This document shows positions 22,248-32,508 of a DNA stretch of 64,000 nucleotides, piece after piece; the first letter of the stretch is position 1; each line of letters begins with the position of its first letter. The notes below the pieces were generated by a model. The model saw only the letters and a program-made list of their open reading frames with translations. It was not told the DNA's origin and made no database searches. The translations under genes and the position numbers were made by a program. The stretch comes from Gnomoniopsis sp. IMI 355080. Its lineage: Eukaryota > Ascomycota > Sordariomycetes > Diaporthales > Gnomoniaceae. The DNA lies in contig JAPEVC010000003.1 of the NCBI GenBank assembly GCA_027946555.1, forward strand, positions 1 through 64,000, written 5' to 3'.

Positions 22248-24442
22248 AGCTGCCGCAGAATGTGTAGACGTAGAAAATAGAGAGGGAAGGTTGGATGAGG
22301 CGAAGGCACGTAGCTGTTTTGAGGGGCTTTGAAGGAAGGTTCGTTTCGAGGAAGGAAGGAAGAATCGAAATAAAGGTGCTTTAAGGTGAATAGGGTAGAG
22401 GAAGTGGGTTGAAAGGAAAGAAAGCAGACAGCTCCAATCCAATTGAAATCAGTGCAGGTCGAGAAAGGCGTGCAAGAACTTTAGGTTTGGGTTGGGTTGG
22501 AGGAAGTTGAGCGTTGCCCTTGGATCACCAACAGCAACCAAGGTGCGCTGCAACGAAATGACCCAGATACATCCCTCTTGTTCTCGACGAACACACTCGC
22601 GCCCTCCTTTCACTCCCTTTTACTTCCCTCCCAAGCCATGCCCTTCCATCCCTCCCGAGGAAAAGAAAAGTCACTCCACTAGGACAGTGACACTGGTTCG
22701 GGTAACACAAGGCTCATAAGAACAAGACTAGGATGTTGCTCACCTCAACGATCATTTTGCTTGCAGAGTCAATGTTGCAAAAATAAACACAGAAGTTATA
22801 GACACTTCGTTTCAATTCTTCCTGATCCTAAGCCCACTGCTGAGGCTTCCCTAGAAGCGCCTTAGCAAGTATTTGCAAAGGCAGCAATCACCTCTGCAAG
22901 TTGTTGAAATATCGTTTGTGGTCGTGATTGATTGCTGCTCACTCGTTGCTGCCTCCTCAATGTTGAGAGCTCGCTTGGCAACCCCGAGCAAATGTCAACG
23001 AGATTTCCGATTAACTCGCCGCTGTCGCCGTCAGACCCAGTATTTGAATGTTTGCCCCAGGCTTGGCCTCGTCCCCAAGGCTCTTCTTACTTGCACCACA
23101 GTATGCGCGCAGCTCAAACTCCTCCCAATTTTTGCGATGCTGACTCCAATACAGCTTCAAAGCTCGTCGGCTGGATAAGAAGCAATCGCGCACCGATGAG
23201 TATAGCAAGATGGTCGGGTGTAGGAGTTGCGAGCGATGCGCAAGCTATGGTGGTGGGAAGTGCCGCTCTCGTAGGCGAAGTCTTGTCTTGCAGATCGGAG
23301 TTGCAAATACTTCCGGACGTGACGGGCGCAGGCAGCTCGAGTGCTTCGTAAGAGAGCTATTTAGAGGAAAGGATCTGTTTCCTATATTATTGGAAGCTTG
23401 GTGTTAGATTGCTGGTGATGGGAGATGGAATTGCGAGGATTGAGAACAACTTACGGCTGTAGTCGCAGCTTGGAATTGGGCCTAAGTTCAGGCCTGGCGG
23501 CTCTGTACTATGTAAACGCAGACGCTGATTGTGGCTGTGCTAGTGGCGCATCACAGCTGTCAGTCCTAAAGTCCGCAATCGTTTCTCAGCTACGTACCTC
23601 CTAGGGAGGTATGCTCTAAGAGCCCTGGATAACCCTCAACAAGCTCTACCTACTAACCAGATATTTTTCGCAATCTACTAACAAGATTTTCGATCTGTGT
23701 TGCCAAATCTGGGAAAGCAGCAAGTGATCAAGGCACTGAATATACAGTCACAAAGGGTAGAAAGCGTTTAGGAAGGGTGCAACGCCCTAGCGGCATCATG
23801 ATCGGACTACGACAACGACATAATCCATGCTTTCGGTGGGTATAGATTCCAACATATCCTCATCAGTGAGACAGCCGAGGTGTGACTAGACTCGCTTAAT
23901 CTACGTGCATCACGATCGCATTCATAAGTGTGTTCTGTCTAGTCCTCACTCTCACGCCCAATCTTCCCGCATTGCGGATCCGACCAGATCGGACCAAACC
24001 CGCGATCTCCTCGGTTATTTGGTCGTCTTCGTTCGGATCGCTTCGGGACAAATGAACCAACTCAATCTAGGTACAGGTAAGACGGAGGAACCGTCACTCG
24101 ACGATCCCTTATATCCATAGAACACACTGGACGTACTCGCAGATCATAAGAATTTTTCCATCATTTGCATTCATCTGTCTTTGGTGAATGTCTTACTATC
24201 TAAGGGGGTGGGAGTGTTTGTTGGTAGTTGTTGTGGGGAATCTTTCTTTATGGGGGTATGTTTGGTGCTGTGTCGTGTGTTGCCATGCTAGATGGACTGA
24301 AATGCTGGGTCGACTGACTAATGAGGCGACTTCAATGTTGAGCATTCCGCGATTTCGATGTCGTAAGTTCGCTAACTTCTGGTCGGTTGTAGCCGTTCGA
24401 CATGCTCGGGAGCTGGGCCGGTGTAGAGGCCACAGGAGCCTT
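22248..24442. other. 2.2 kb intergenic
   Basis: Between the Taf14 start codon and the RanBP1 stop codon, both minus strand. I see no gene, RNA gene or transposon. A CT-rich stretch lies about 22560-22680. Confidence 0.5.
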
Positions 24443-25535
24443 CTAGGCAGCAGCCTCTGTCTCCTTCGCCTCATCCTTCTTCTCCTCGGTCTTCTCTGTA
24501 GTCTCAGCGGACGAGCTGGCGTTGAAGATCTCCTCGTTGGCCTTCTGCGCGGAGATGAACGCGTCCTTGAAGAGGTTGGCGTCTGGAAAACTGTTAGCAA
24601 CACAAGTAGAGCCCTGAAAAAAAGAAGAAGAAAAAAAGGCAGAGACATACTCTCGGAATTGGCAAAGCGGATAGCCAGGGTCACAGCCTCAGCCTCGCCT
24701 TCACTGACATCGGCAGCAGCGTTCCAGACCCAAGAACGGTCGGAGCCGACGTTGGGCGACAGCTTCATCTCGGGCACGATGTAGTGGTTGGCACAGACCT
24801 TGAGGGTCTTGTCACGGCGCATGACCAGACGAGTCTTGCCGTTCTCCTTGTGCTTGAGCAGGCGAACATCACCAGTACCGCGCTCCTTCCACTCTTGGTT
24901 CTCCTTCTTGAAGACGAAGAGCTTGGCGCGCATCTTGAAGAGCTGCTCCTCAGACTCCTCGTTGGTCTTGGTCTCGACCTTCTCGGTCAGGCGGATGACG
25001 GGCTCGAAGTGGACGTCCTCGGACTCCGGCTCCTCATCCTGTGGCAGAAGCTGGGTTAGCATTATCTCTCTGGGACAGACACGATGTCACACCACATGGT
25101 ACGGCGTCTGTTTTAACGTTGGGCCAGGCCAAAGCAGTACTCACATCATCACCGTCCTTCTTGGCTGCAGCAGCGTCGCGCTGAGCCTTGGCGCTGCCAG
25201 AGTTGTCGCCACGATCCTCATCGTCATCCTTCTTCTCCTTCTTTGCGCCGCCGCCGAACATGGAAAAGACGGCAGACGAGGTGACTGGGGCAGAGGTCTC
25301 GCCCTATACAATGGTAAGCTTTCCGTACATGAACATCCCCAGACGCGGTCGAACGAGACTAATCGCAGGCTTCCTCGGCCGGCCGGCCGGCGGTCATTCG
25401 CGCCGTCACCGTCCGGCTGTAGGGCAACCAGGCTGCCACTGAGCCAGTGCCGCTACGTGTGTTTGGGGGGAAAGTATTATGTGTACGAACCTTGACCTCC
25501 TCACTCGGCTTCTCGGTGTTCTCAGCAGACGACAT
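24443..25535 (-). CDS. yrb1: Ran-specific GTPase-activating protein 1 (RanBP1/Yrb1)
   Basis: Four exons, 25535-25491, 25303-25145, 25038-24651 and 24582-24443, encode 243 residues. The first three junctions are in phase 0, 0 and 1. Introns are 187, 106 and 68 nt with GTTCGT, GTGAGT and GTATGT donors. The Ran-binding domain spans about residues 72-200: DVHFEPVIRLTEKVETKTNEE, the WKERGTGDVRLLKH motif, MRRDKTLKVCANHYI, and WVWNAAADVSEGEAE. It binds Ran-GTP and stimulates RanGAP, releasing cargo from exportins in the cytoplasm. The N-terminus carries a low-complexity Gly/Lys/Asp segment and the C-terminus an acidic Glu/Lys tail (TEKTEEKKDEAKETEAAA), common in fungal homologues. The spliced junction FANSENANLFKDAF matches the family. 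Confidence 0.93.
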
Positions 25536-26515
25536 GGTGATAGATAGCTCTGGAAACCTCGTGCGATGGGACCGGATGGGTTTGGATGATTGATGACGCT
25601 GGACCCTAAAATCTGCAGAAAAACAAAGCAACAGCGTTAGCAGGGTTATGCGGGGTACTAATAATAGCACTCTGAACAGAGATATTCGATAGCAACAGAA
25701 ATTTGAGCTTACCCTTGGTGACACAGACGTACTTTGGATCGAGATGAAGATATGTGCGAAGGCCTTCCTTTGGGTATCAACGCGGTTGGGTTGTCGTCGA
25801 GAAAAGGTGCAGAGAGGCGGCAACAACTGCCCCTCATCAAACAGATCCTGGAGTCAGAGAGCGGGTCTGGGATGTGGGCGGGAGGAATGCAGTGCGCACG
25901 GACCATCTCCAGCATTTTGAGGGAGACGGGGTGAAATTTCTAGCACCAGTGAGACTACCTACAAGTACCTACTATGGGTACATAACCGTACTTCACCAAA
26001 AACGCATTCAGTATGAGAGCACACGCTATCATGGAAAGTAGAAAGATGTGTGCAATGGAGGCATAACAGCGTATTTGTCAGCTATGAAAAGGTACAGGTG
26101 CCACCCATCAAAATCCCTATCCCGTTCCGTTGATCCGTTGATCCGTCCTTCTTTCGCCAAACCCCAAAAGACATCATGTTAAGACCTCCTTTACTCCTCT
26201 CAGTCCCACGCGCAACATGATGGTGAGAAAGTTCGCCGTGTCGCGGCAGGATGTACCTGAACCCTTGCACGTCTGCAGTAGACAATGACGGCGGTGGATA
26301 ACCACAGGCAATAATATTTACCTATCAGGTCTGACATGCCCACGGCAAAGTAAGCATTAACAAAAGCACAACATCAGAATGACCAACCAACGCCCCTTCA
26401 CACCATTATGAGCCATGATCCTGTACCTGTGTGGTATAACACCCCTTTCCTCTTAATTCAGAACAAACACCAGTCAAACAGCGCGGGCGAAGAGTCGAAC
26501 GGTGGAAAAGGCATA
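25536..26515. other. 1.0 kb intergenic
   Basis: RanBP1 promoter and leader side plus the 3' UTR of the orphan membrane protein. No gene seen; short open frames only. Confidence 0.5.
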
Positions 26516-29224
26516 CTAGACCTTCCACGGTCCCTTGGCCTGGTCTTTCATCTTGGAAATATTGACGTATTTCTTCGACATGAAGATGCGGGCCTTGTTC
26601 TCATACTCCTGGTACGCTTTCTCCTTGCCCTGAACTTTGAGCCACCAGAGCTTGGACTGGATCTGGGCCTTGAGGATCGCGAGTTCGCCGTTCTGTCGGA
26701 TGTCATCCATGTGACGTTGCCGATCGGCCACCATCTGCTGTGCGCTCTTCACGAACGCGCCAGCTTCTGGGAGAATTGAGGTCTTTACCTTATTAAGTAC
26801 TTCATCAGTCACTTGGGACGAGTAGCTCTGGACCGCGTCTCTGGCACTGTTGATCTTTGCCCGCAAGGCCTGGGACTTCTCTTGGACCACCGCCTCTGTT
26901 GGGGGTACAATGCGACTGTGGCTATTCTCAATCATCCGATATACGCCATTCGCGAAGTAGCCGACTTGCTTTGTGGACTTTTGCAGAGCGCTCTGCGTGA
27001 TGCTCCAAACCTCGCTGAGAAGCGGTGTGCGTGAACCAAAGTCAACAGCAAAAGTCTCGTTGATCTTTGGCTTACGCGTGGTGATGACAGACACATTCAA
27101 TACACCATGAGCCTCCTCGCCAGGTATCTGTATAATGATACCCTCGGTGCTGCTTGACAACCTCGATGGAATGGGAGTCTCGCCCCGAGATACATCAACG
27201 TCGATAGCCCCTTTAGCCAACCACGTCTCTTTGGTCCCAGACGGTAGCTTGATCAAAACCTCCGAGTTGCCATACAACTCGGCAGAGCATACGGTATTCT
27301 TGGGCCAGTCTGCGCTCACAGTATGAGCGATATCAGACAAAAGGCCACCGAAAGAAGAGCTCTCCACAGATGTCATTACGACTGTCTTTGTCGAGGTGTA
27401 GTTGATGGTGACTGTGGCCACGCCAGCCGATGTCGTCAAACTAGGGACTGCAGCAGGCGCATCCGTCTCCGGCCCCGTGAAGCCAGATAGATGCATCAAC
27501 AAGGCGCGAGACAGGTGAGTACCCAGAAGCACGAGTGAGAGGATACCTATGACCCCGAAGAATCTCTGTAGGAGGTAGTCGATCCTTCGCCGGGTTTTGA
27601 CATCCACACCGTTCGTACCCCTTGGTACACCCGATAACCAGGTAAGGACACGATCATACATCCAGGCATCACACTTAGAGCTTGGCAGGTCTTGCTCACT
27701 TCCGTCGAGTGAGATCACATCCCTCATTTTCTCGTCAGCCACAGATACCGGCTCCTGAAGGCCAGTCAAATAAGCGAGGTTCTGATTCATCTGGCGGTTG
27801 TCGATGTTGATGAATGAGTTAAGATCAATGGGAAACCTGCGCTCAGTCTTCCAGTCCCTGGACTCGAGGGAGAGGCAAACGGCATGTTCGTGGTTGTAGT
27901 TCTCCCAGCAGGCTGCCATGATGCTGGCGGCATAGACTGGCTGATCCGAGATGAACAAGGTTGGGATGGCATGACGCTCACAGAATTCGAAAGCTGTGTG
28001 CTGAAGACGATGCATGTCATCATCGTCATCCTCGGAGACGCAGAACACAGCAACGTGAGGAAGACTCCAAGCAGGCTGAACACGGACACCCTCAGGTCCG
28101 GGCGCCGGAACAGAAGAATACTTCTTACCACCATTACCTCCGTCGACTGTCAGAGAGTAGATGATGTCTCCACTGAAGTATTTCGAGCCGATAGATTTCT
28201 TCTCAGCATCTAAACAGGTATCCACTTTAATCTGGAAACCGGACGCCTCCATAAGCTCGACGTCCCTGTCTTTGACTGTTCCAAAGGGAACAGGAACAAT
28301 ATTGTAGACACCCTCAGTGTTTCTGCAAAGGGTCTTGTTCTCGTTGTAGTCGACCGAGGAGGAGCATGTGATGGCGCGGGAGAGCTTCAGTATTATCTCC
28401 CCCTTGTACTTTTCGTCACCAACATACAGAACACGGAATGCCTCATGAGTAGATAGACACCGCTGGGACATAGTCTGGCGGACGGTAGCAGAGACACGCT
28501 GAGGTGCTTGTCCCAAACCAGCCAGCTCGAAGAAGTCAACGGCCTCGTCCTGGGTGAACTCTTTGATAGTGTGCTTGACGGAGATTTTGTCAATGTGGAC
28601 ATCGATATCTTCGGGCTCACTGAACTCGATGGAGTTGTTTGACGATTTGGCTGTGGAGTTGGGAGCGAAGATGGTGGCCACGGAGGTATCCTCCAGAGGA
28701 TCTTGCAAGAAGTCGTGTGCGTGTGCATCTTGATAAGAGGGCAAGAACGGATTGGTGTGGATCGAATCCTCTTGTTGCTCTTCGTCCTCGTCTGTAGCCG
28801 CCTCAGAGTCTGTAGCGACACTGGTAGTGCTATTACTCATGTCGTCGAGGACACCAAAGGCGCGAACCTCATCCGGATGGGGGTATCGCTCGTACTCGGA
28901 GAGGTCTTCGGACATGGAGTCAACTCGATCGTCCAGACTACCGTTCTCACTGCTCACTCGTGTGATGATTTCGAAGGCGGAGTCGGCCAAATCATTCTCG
29001 TCGCCGTGGGCAGATTGGGGAGATGGGGAAGAGGCCATGATGTCGGGGGAACTGGTAGATACCCAGTTCGCAAGAACCTGACTGCCTTGAGGTCGTGGGA
29101 AACGTAAAGTTGGCACAGATCTCGAGGCCGGATGGAATGGATTTGATTGTTCCGATGACGCGGTAGTAGCATCAAAGTTGTCTTGGGTGTCTCGAAAGCT
29201 ATGGTGCTCGGCCTGTTCTTCCAT
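26516..29224 (-). CDS. unrecognised single-pass membrane protein, 902 residues
   Basis: One uninterrupted exon. The ATG at 29224 is the first Met; the preceding GTG codon is in frame but not a start. I do not recognise the family. The N-terminal 200 residues are acidic, Ser/Asn-rich and probably disordered. Residues about 210-500 look folded (DVHIDKISVKHTIKEFTQDEAVDFFEL; VAVFCVSEDDDDD; PTLFISDQPVYAASIMAACW). A single strong hydrophobic segment lies at about 551-573 (VIGILSLVLLGTHLSRALL). A beta-rich stretch follows, and then a long charged helical region (about 790-890, AKINSARDAVQSYSSQV ... AILKAQIQSKLWWLKVQGKEK) likely to form a coiled coil. No signal peptide, so the N-terminal half is probably cytosolic. 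Function unknown; codon use looks like the neighbouring genes. Confidence 0.85.
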   Translation of the reverse strand: MEEQAEHHSFRDTQDNFDATTASSEQSNPFHPASRSVPTLRFPRPQGSQVLANWVSTSSPDIMASSPSPQSAHGDENDLADSAFEIITRVSSENGSLDDRVDSMSEDLSEYERYPHPDEVRAFGVLDDMSNSTTSVATDSEAATDEDEEQQEDSIHTNPFLPSYQDAHAHDFLQDPLEDTSVATIFAPNSTAKSSNNSIEFSEPEDIDVHIDKISVKHTIKEFTQDEAVDFFELAGLGQAPQRVSATVRQTMSQRCLSTHEAFRVLYVGDEKYKGEIILKLSRAITCSSSVDYNENKTLCRNTEGVYNIVPVPFGTVKDRDVELMEASGFQIKVDTCLDAEKKSIGSKYFSGDIIYSLTVDGGNGGKKYSSVPAPGPEGVRVQPAWSLPHVAVFCVSEDDDDDMHRLQHTAFEFCERHAIPTLFISDQPVYAASIMAACWENYNHEHAVCLSLESRDWKTERRFPIDLNSFINIDNRQMNQNLAYLTGLQEPVSVADEKMRDVISLDGSEQDLPSSKCDAWMYDRVLTWLSGVPRGTNGVDVKTRRRIDYLLQRFFGVIGILSLVLLGTHLSRALLMHLSGFTGPETDAPAAVPSLTTSAGVATVTINYTSTKTVVMTSVESSSFGGLLSDIAHTVSADWPKNTVCSAELYGNSEVLIKLPSGTKETWLAKGAIDVDVSRGETPIPSRLSSSTEGIIIQIPGEEAHGVLNVSVITTRKPKINETFAVDFGSRTPLLSEVWSITQSALQKSTKQVGYFANGVYRMIENSHSRIVPPTEAVVQEKSQALRAKINSARDAVQSYSSQVTDEVLNKVKTSILPEAGAFVKSAQQMVADRQRHMDDIRQNGELAILKAQIQSKLWWLKVQGKEKAYQEYENKARIFMSKKYVNISKMKDQAKGPWKV

Positions 29225-31574
29225 CACGGAGGGCAGGATGTCAGCCTGAGGAAGTCCACGTCATACCCTCGGCAACTCGAGAAGATGGTAGAGAGAAGAG
29301 AGTGTAGTTGAGACAAGGTGACGGGATGATAAAGGAAGACTCGAAGACAAAACACCTTTCTGAATAGATAATCAGGCAACAAGAAGTGTGCCAGGTGCAC
29401 TTGAAGTCAAGTGAAGTCAAGTGTAGTCAAAGCGCAAGTGGGTGCGTGGGTGGGGTGAGGGGTTCAAAGGAGGCGAGCGTTCCTAGGCTGAGACTGGACT
29501 GAATAGGCATGCCGCCAAGGGGGGGGGGAGCTCTTGATAGACTCAGGTATTAGGTAACACCGTAGCCAGCTGTCAGAAAGTACTTGACCGAGACGAACAA
29601 GGCAGCAAAAGGCGCAAGAAGGGGAACGTCTCTGATTGCGGCAGTGGATGACAGTCACAGGGCATAAGCGAAACACTGACCGAAAGCTGCCACCTGCAGG
29701 TGTTGCTCTGATCCTGAGCCACGTCGCCTTGTGGGTGCTTTTGCTGCGTGGTGAAGCTGCCTTGCTCGACAGCGCAAGGCGCGGGATTCATTGACTTCCA
29801 CGGTTCAACCTGAAATACGGTGCGGTGCGGCTCGCCCAGCTGTTTCTGTTGCCGGTATGTCGATGGCGATGGCGATGGCGATGTCTTGTCAAGAAGAAGC
29901 GTGCCACCCAGATAGGAAAGTTGCGATGAAGTGAGGGAAACGGAGAGGGAAGCAGCTAGTTGAAATTCGAGATCCAGACGACCTTGCTCGAATGAATATA
30001 GACCAGTCCGCTCTGGGGCCGCACGCGGTCTTGTTCTTCAGGCAGGCACTGCACTGGACTGCTGCTAGGGCCTCCGATCACAGGACTTTGACAGTTGGAT
30101 GGACAACACAGAGCAGAGTTCACGGGTTGTCCAAACCAGCCTGGTATCTAAGCTTTTTTGTATCGCTTCCACCAAGCGTATCAATGAGAACCTGTTAGGC
30201 CTGCGCATCCGCTTATAAGTGGTTGCAGCTTTAGCCGGCTAGTATGCAGTTGATTGCTGGCTTCACGCATGTGCACGCAGCGTAGAAGCTCTCAACAGGA
30301 ACTATTCTTTTACATGCTCAAGAGCGGAGTCGCCCTCATTCATCCCGCCTGCTCAAAATCTCGTCTTGCTTACATGGACTCTCTATCTTGGTCGTCTTTG
30401 GTGTGCGCATAGAAGCAAGTCGCGCAGCTGTCACGGCCAAGTTGAAGACGATAGTGGGGCAGTGGAAGTGACGGGTCCCGCTACCCACTACCCCACGCCT
30501 TATCATGGACCGAGGTGGACCGGCCGTTTTATCTACCAATCTTGGCGACCGGGGTTTAAAGTGGTTGTAGTGATGTTGTCGTGCACGCTACGTTATACCG
30601 TGCTTTTAACAACCAATTCATCACGCTTCATGCCAAATGGCTGTATTCTTTCCAAATTCATTGTTGCTGCAAGGGACTTCATCGCTGTAGTCCTCTAGAA
30701 AGACCCCATCTATAGTAAGGTTGTTCGGGACGAAATGAGCTCTTCTAGAAGTACGCGGGATACGATATGCGACACAAGTGCCGCTTCCGCTGCCGATTGC
30801 CTTTCGCGTCTGTACTAATGTTTCCACTCTTCCAATTATTCAAGTACAGTTCCACGAGCCTATAGAGATATTATAATTTGGGTTCAAACATATAGCCTTG
30901 ACGCGGTCTGAGAAACACATCGACCGCGTTGCTATCATCGTCCAGTTTCAGATCACGAGCCTTGGACCAATAGGGGTCGAAGAGCATAGTGGGTATCATT
31001 CGCAATTTCAAGCCTCACAAATTTCGGCTTTCATTTGTGCCTCAGTCTGTATCTGCATGGCCACTCCTAGGTATCGATTCCAATATCTCCCATCTGACCC
31101 AATGCCTGGCAGCCCACAAGTTTTCACCAGAGCGCCAGATAGACGGGAGCCAGTAGACGCTCTCTATATCCTTCATTTTTTCCCCCTCTGCCGAGAGCCA
31201 AATGTCACCCTCAAAATAACAAAGTCGAGTTCAATCAATGACCACGCCATAATCCAATATGCTTGTGCTGTCCAAATGCAATCCCTCGCGGGGGGACACG
31301 CCACCAGTACCAACCAAGATGACGCCGTGACTTAGTAACATCGTCGTAATCATGAAGCCAAGAAGGAGAAGAATATAAGAAAAAAAAAACAAGACACGCT
31401 CCATGAATTAGTCAAAACGGGCAAGAACGAGGACAGCACGTTGAGAGTGATGTGCCAAAATTCCGTGTTGTGTTCGTGAAAGCGATGGCAGTGAATGGAA
31501 GCCGTGGCGAACGCGAAGCAATCGCTCACAAACAGAGCAGCAACATAGTGCTGCTCAAGCGTGGCCCCTCGCTG
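29225..31574. other. 2.4 kb intergenic with short repeats
   Basis: Between the orphan membrane protein start and the phosducin-like stop. Contains two copies of GAAGTCAAGT plus a degenerate third (29403-29432), a run of ten G (29519-29528), the palindrome CACCTGCAGGTG (29691-29702) and GATGGC repeats (29862-29883). No gene recognised. Confidence 0.55.
29862..29883 (+). repeat. (GATGGC)n microsatellite
   Basis: Three full GATGGC units plus a partial copy in non-coding DNA. Confidence 0.7.
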
Positions 31575-32508
31575 CTAGATAATTTGATTCTTTTCAAACA
31601 GAGTCTTCAACGAATCGGTGTCGAAGTCCTCTTCTTCCGGTATCATGTCAATCATGGCCGTCAGGTTGGCAAACAAGTCGCCCTGGTTTCGATATGCCAA
31701 CACGGCAGGTACACCGGCATTGTCGAACTCGATCTCGTCGTGGTGAACCTTGACGAAGCGGATTGAGGTATGTTTCGTCACTAGTGGCCTCATGGCTTGC
31801 TCGATGAGCGCACATACTTCCGACTGTGTTGAGGGTTAGCATGCTATAAGCTCGTTGGGCAACGGGGTAGCAATACAGACGTACCTCGGGATCATAAACA
31901 AACACAACCACCGTGGTGTCTCTTGAGACCTTTTCAATGGCATCCAGGTACCCCATGGCGTCCACCTCCTCGAAGCGACCATACGTCCGCATGGACGGCG
32001 ATGTCCTTCGATTCCGCACCCGCGACCGGTCCTCGGCCTCCAGCTCGCGCCGTCTTGTCTCGCGCCACTGCCGCAAAAAGTGCTCCTCGTCCTCCTCGCC
32101 GCTGTGTTCCGAGTCACTGTTCTGGCCGTTGGTCATTCTCATAGAGGTCAAGCCGATGACGCTCCTACGAGCGCTGCGCATCTTCTCGCTCCATTTTGAC
32201 TTCTTCGCGTTCTCATAGTTACGTGCGTCGGCAATGACGCCCTTGACGCCAGTCGCGCGGCCGGCGTCGAAGCTGGCAGGTGGTAGATTTACCGCCGCGG
32301 CGCGAGGATCTCCTCCTGGCATGCGCATGGCTTCGTCAATTTTGGCAGAGCGGAAACGTTCCTCTTCGTCGTCGCTATTGTCCCTCTCGTGATCGTGTCG
32401 CTCACGGGCAACCTCTTCTCTGTCTTCTGGATGGATATGATCGTCGTTGCCGGCAGTGTTTTTGGCAATGAGGTCGTCGAATTCCTCTTGAGCAGCAGTC
32501 TTGGACAT
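31575..32508 (-). CDS. bdm-1: phosducin-like protein (BDM-1/PhnA type)
   Basis: Two exons, 32508-31885 and 31823-31575, joined in phase 0 across a 61-nt GTACGT...CAG intron, encode 290 residues. The N-terminal half is charged and helical and includes TGVKGVIADARNYENAKK, the conserved phosducin segment that contacts G-beta. The C-terminal half is a thioredoxin-like fold: YGRFEEVDAMGYLDAIEKV, VVVFVYDPESEVCALIEQAM, RFVKVHHDEIEFDNAGVPAVLAY and a final acidic helix. The thioredoxin active-site CxxC is absent, as expected. Phosducin-like proteins act with the CCT chaperonin to fold G-beta and assemble G-beta-gamma; fungal BDM-1/PhnA is needed for G-beta function. The G-beta gene lies 7.8 kb to the right on the same strand, separated by gene-free DNA. 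Confidence 0.85.

Noticed and set aside
22481..22503. GGGTT-rich stretch, telomere-like
   Set aside because: Only a short GGTTTGGGTTGGGTTGG run, not TTAGGG repeats, and it lies between housekeeping genes.
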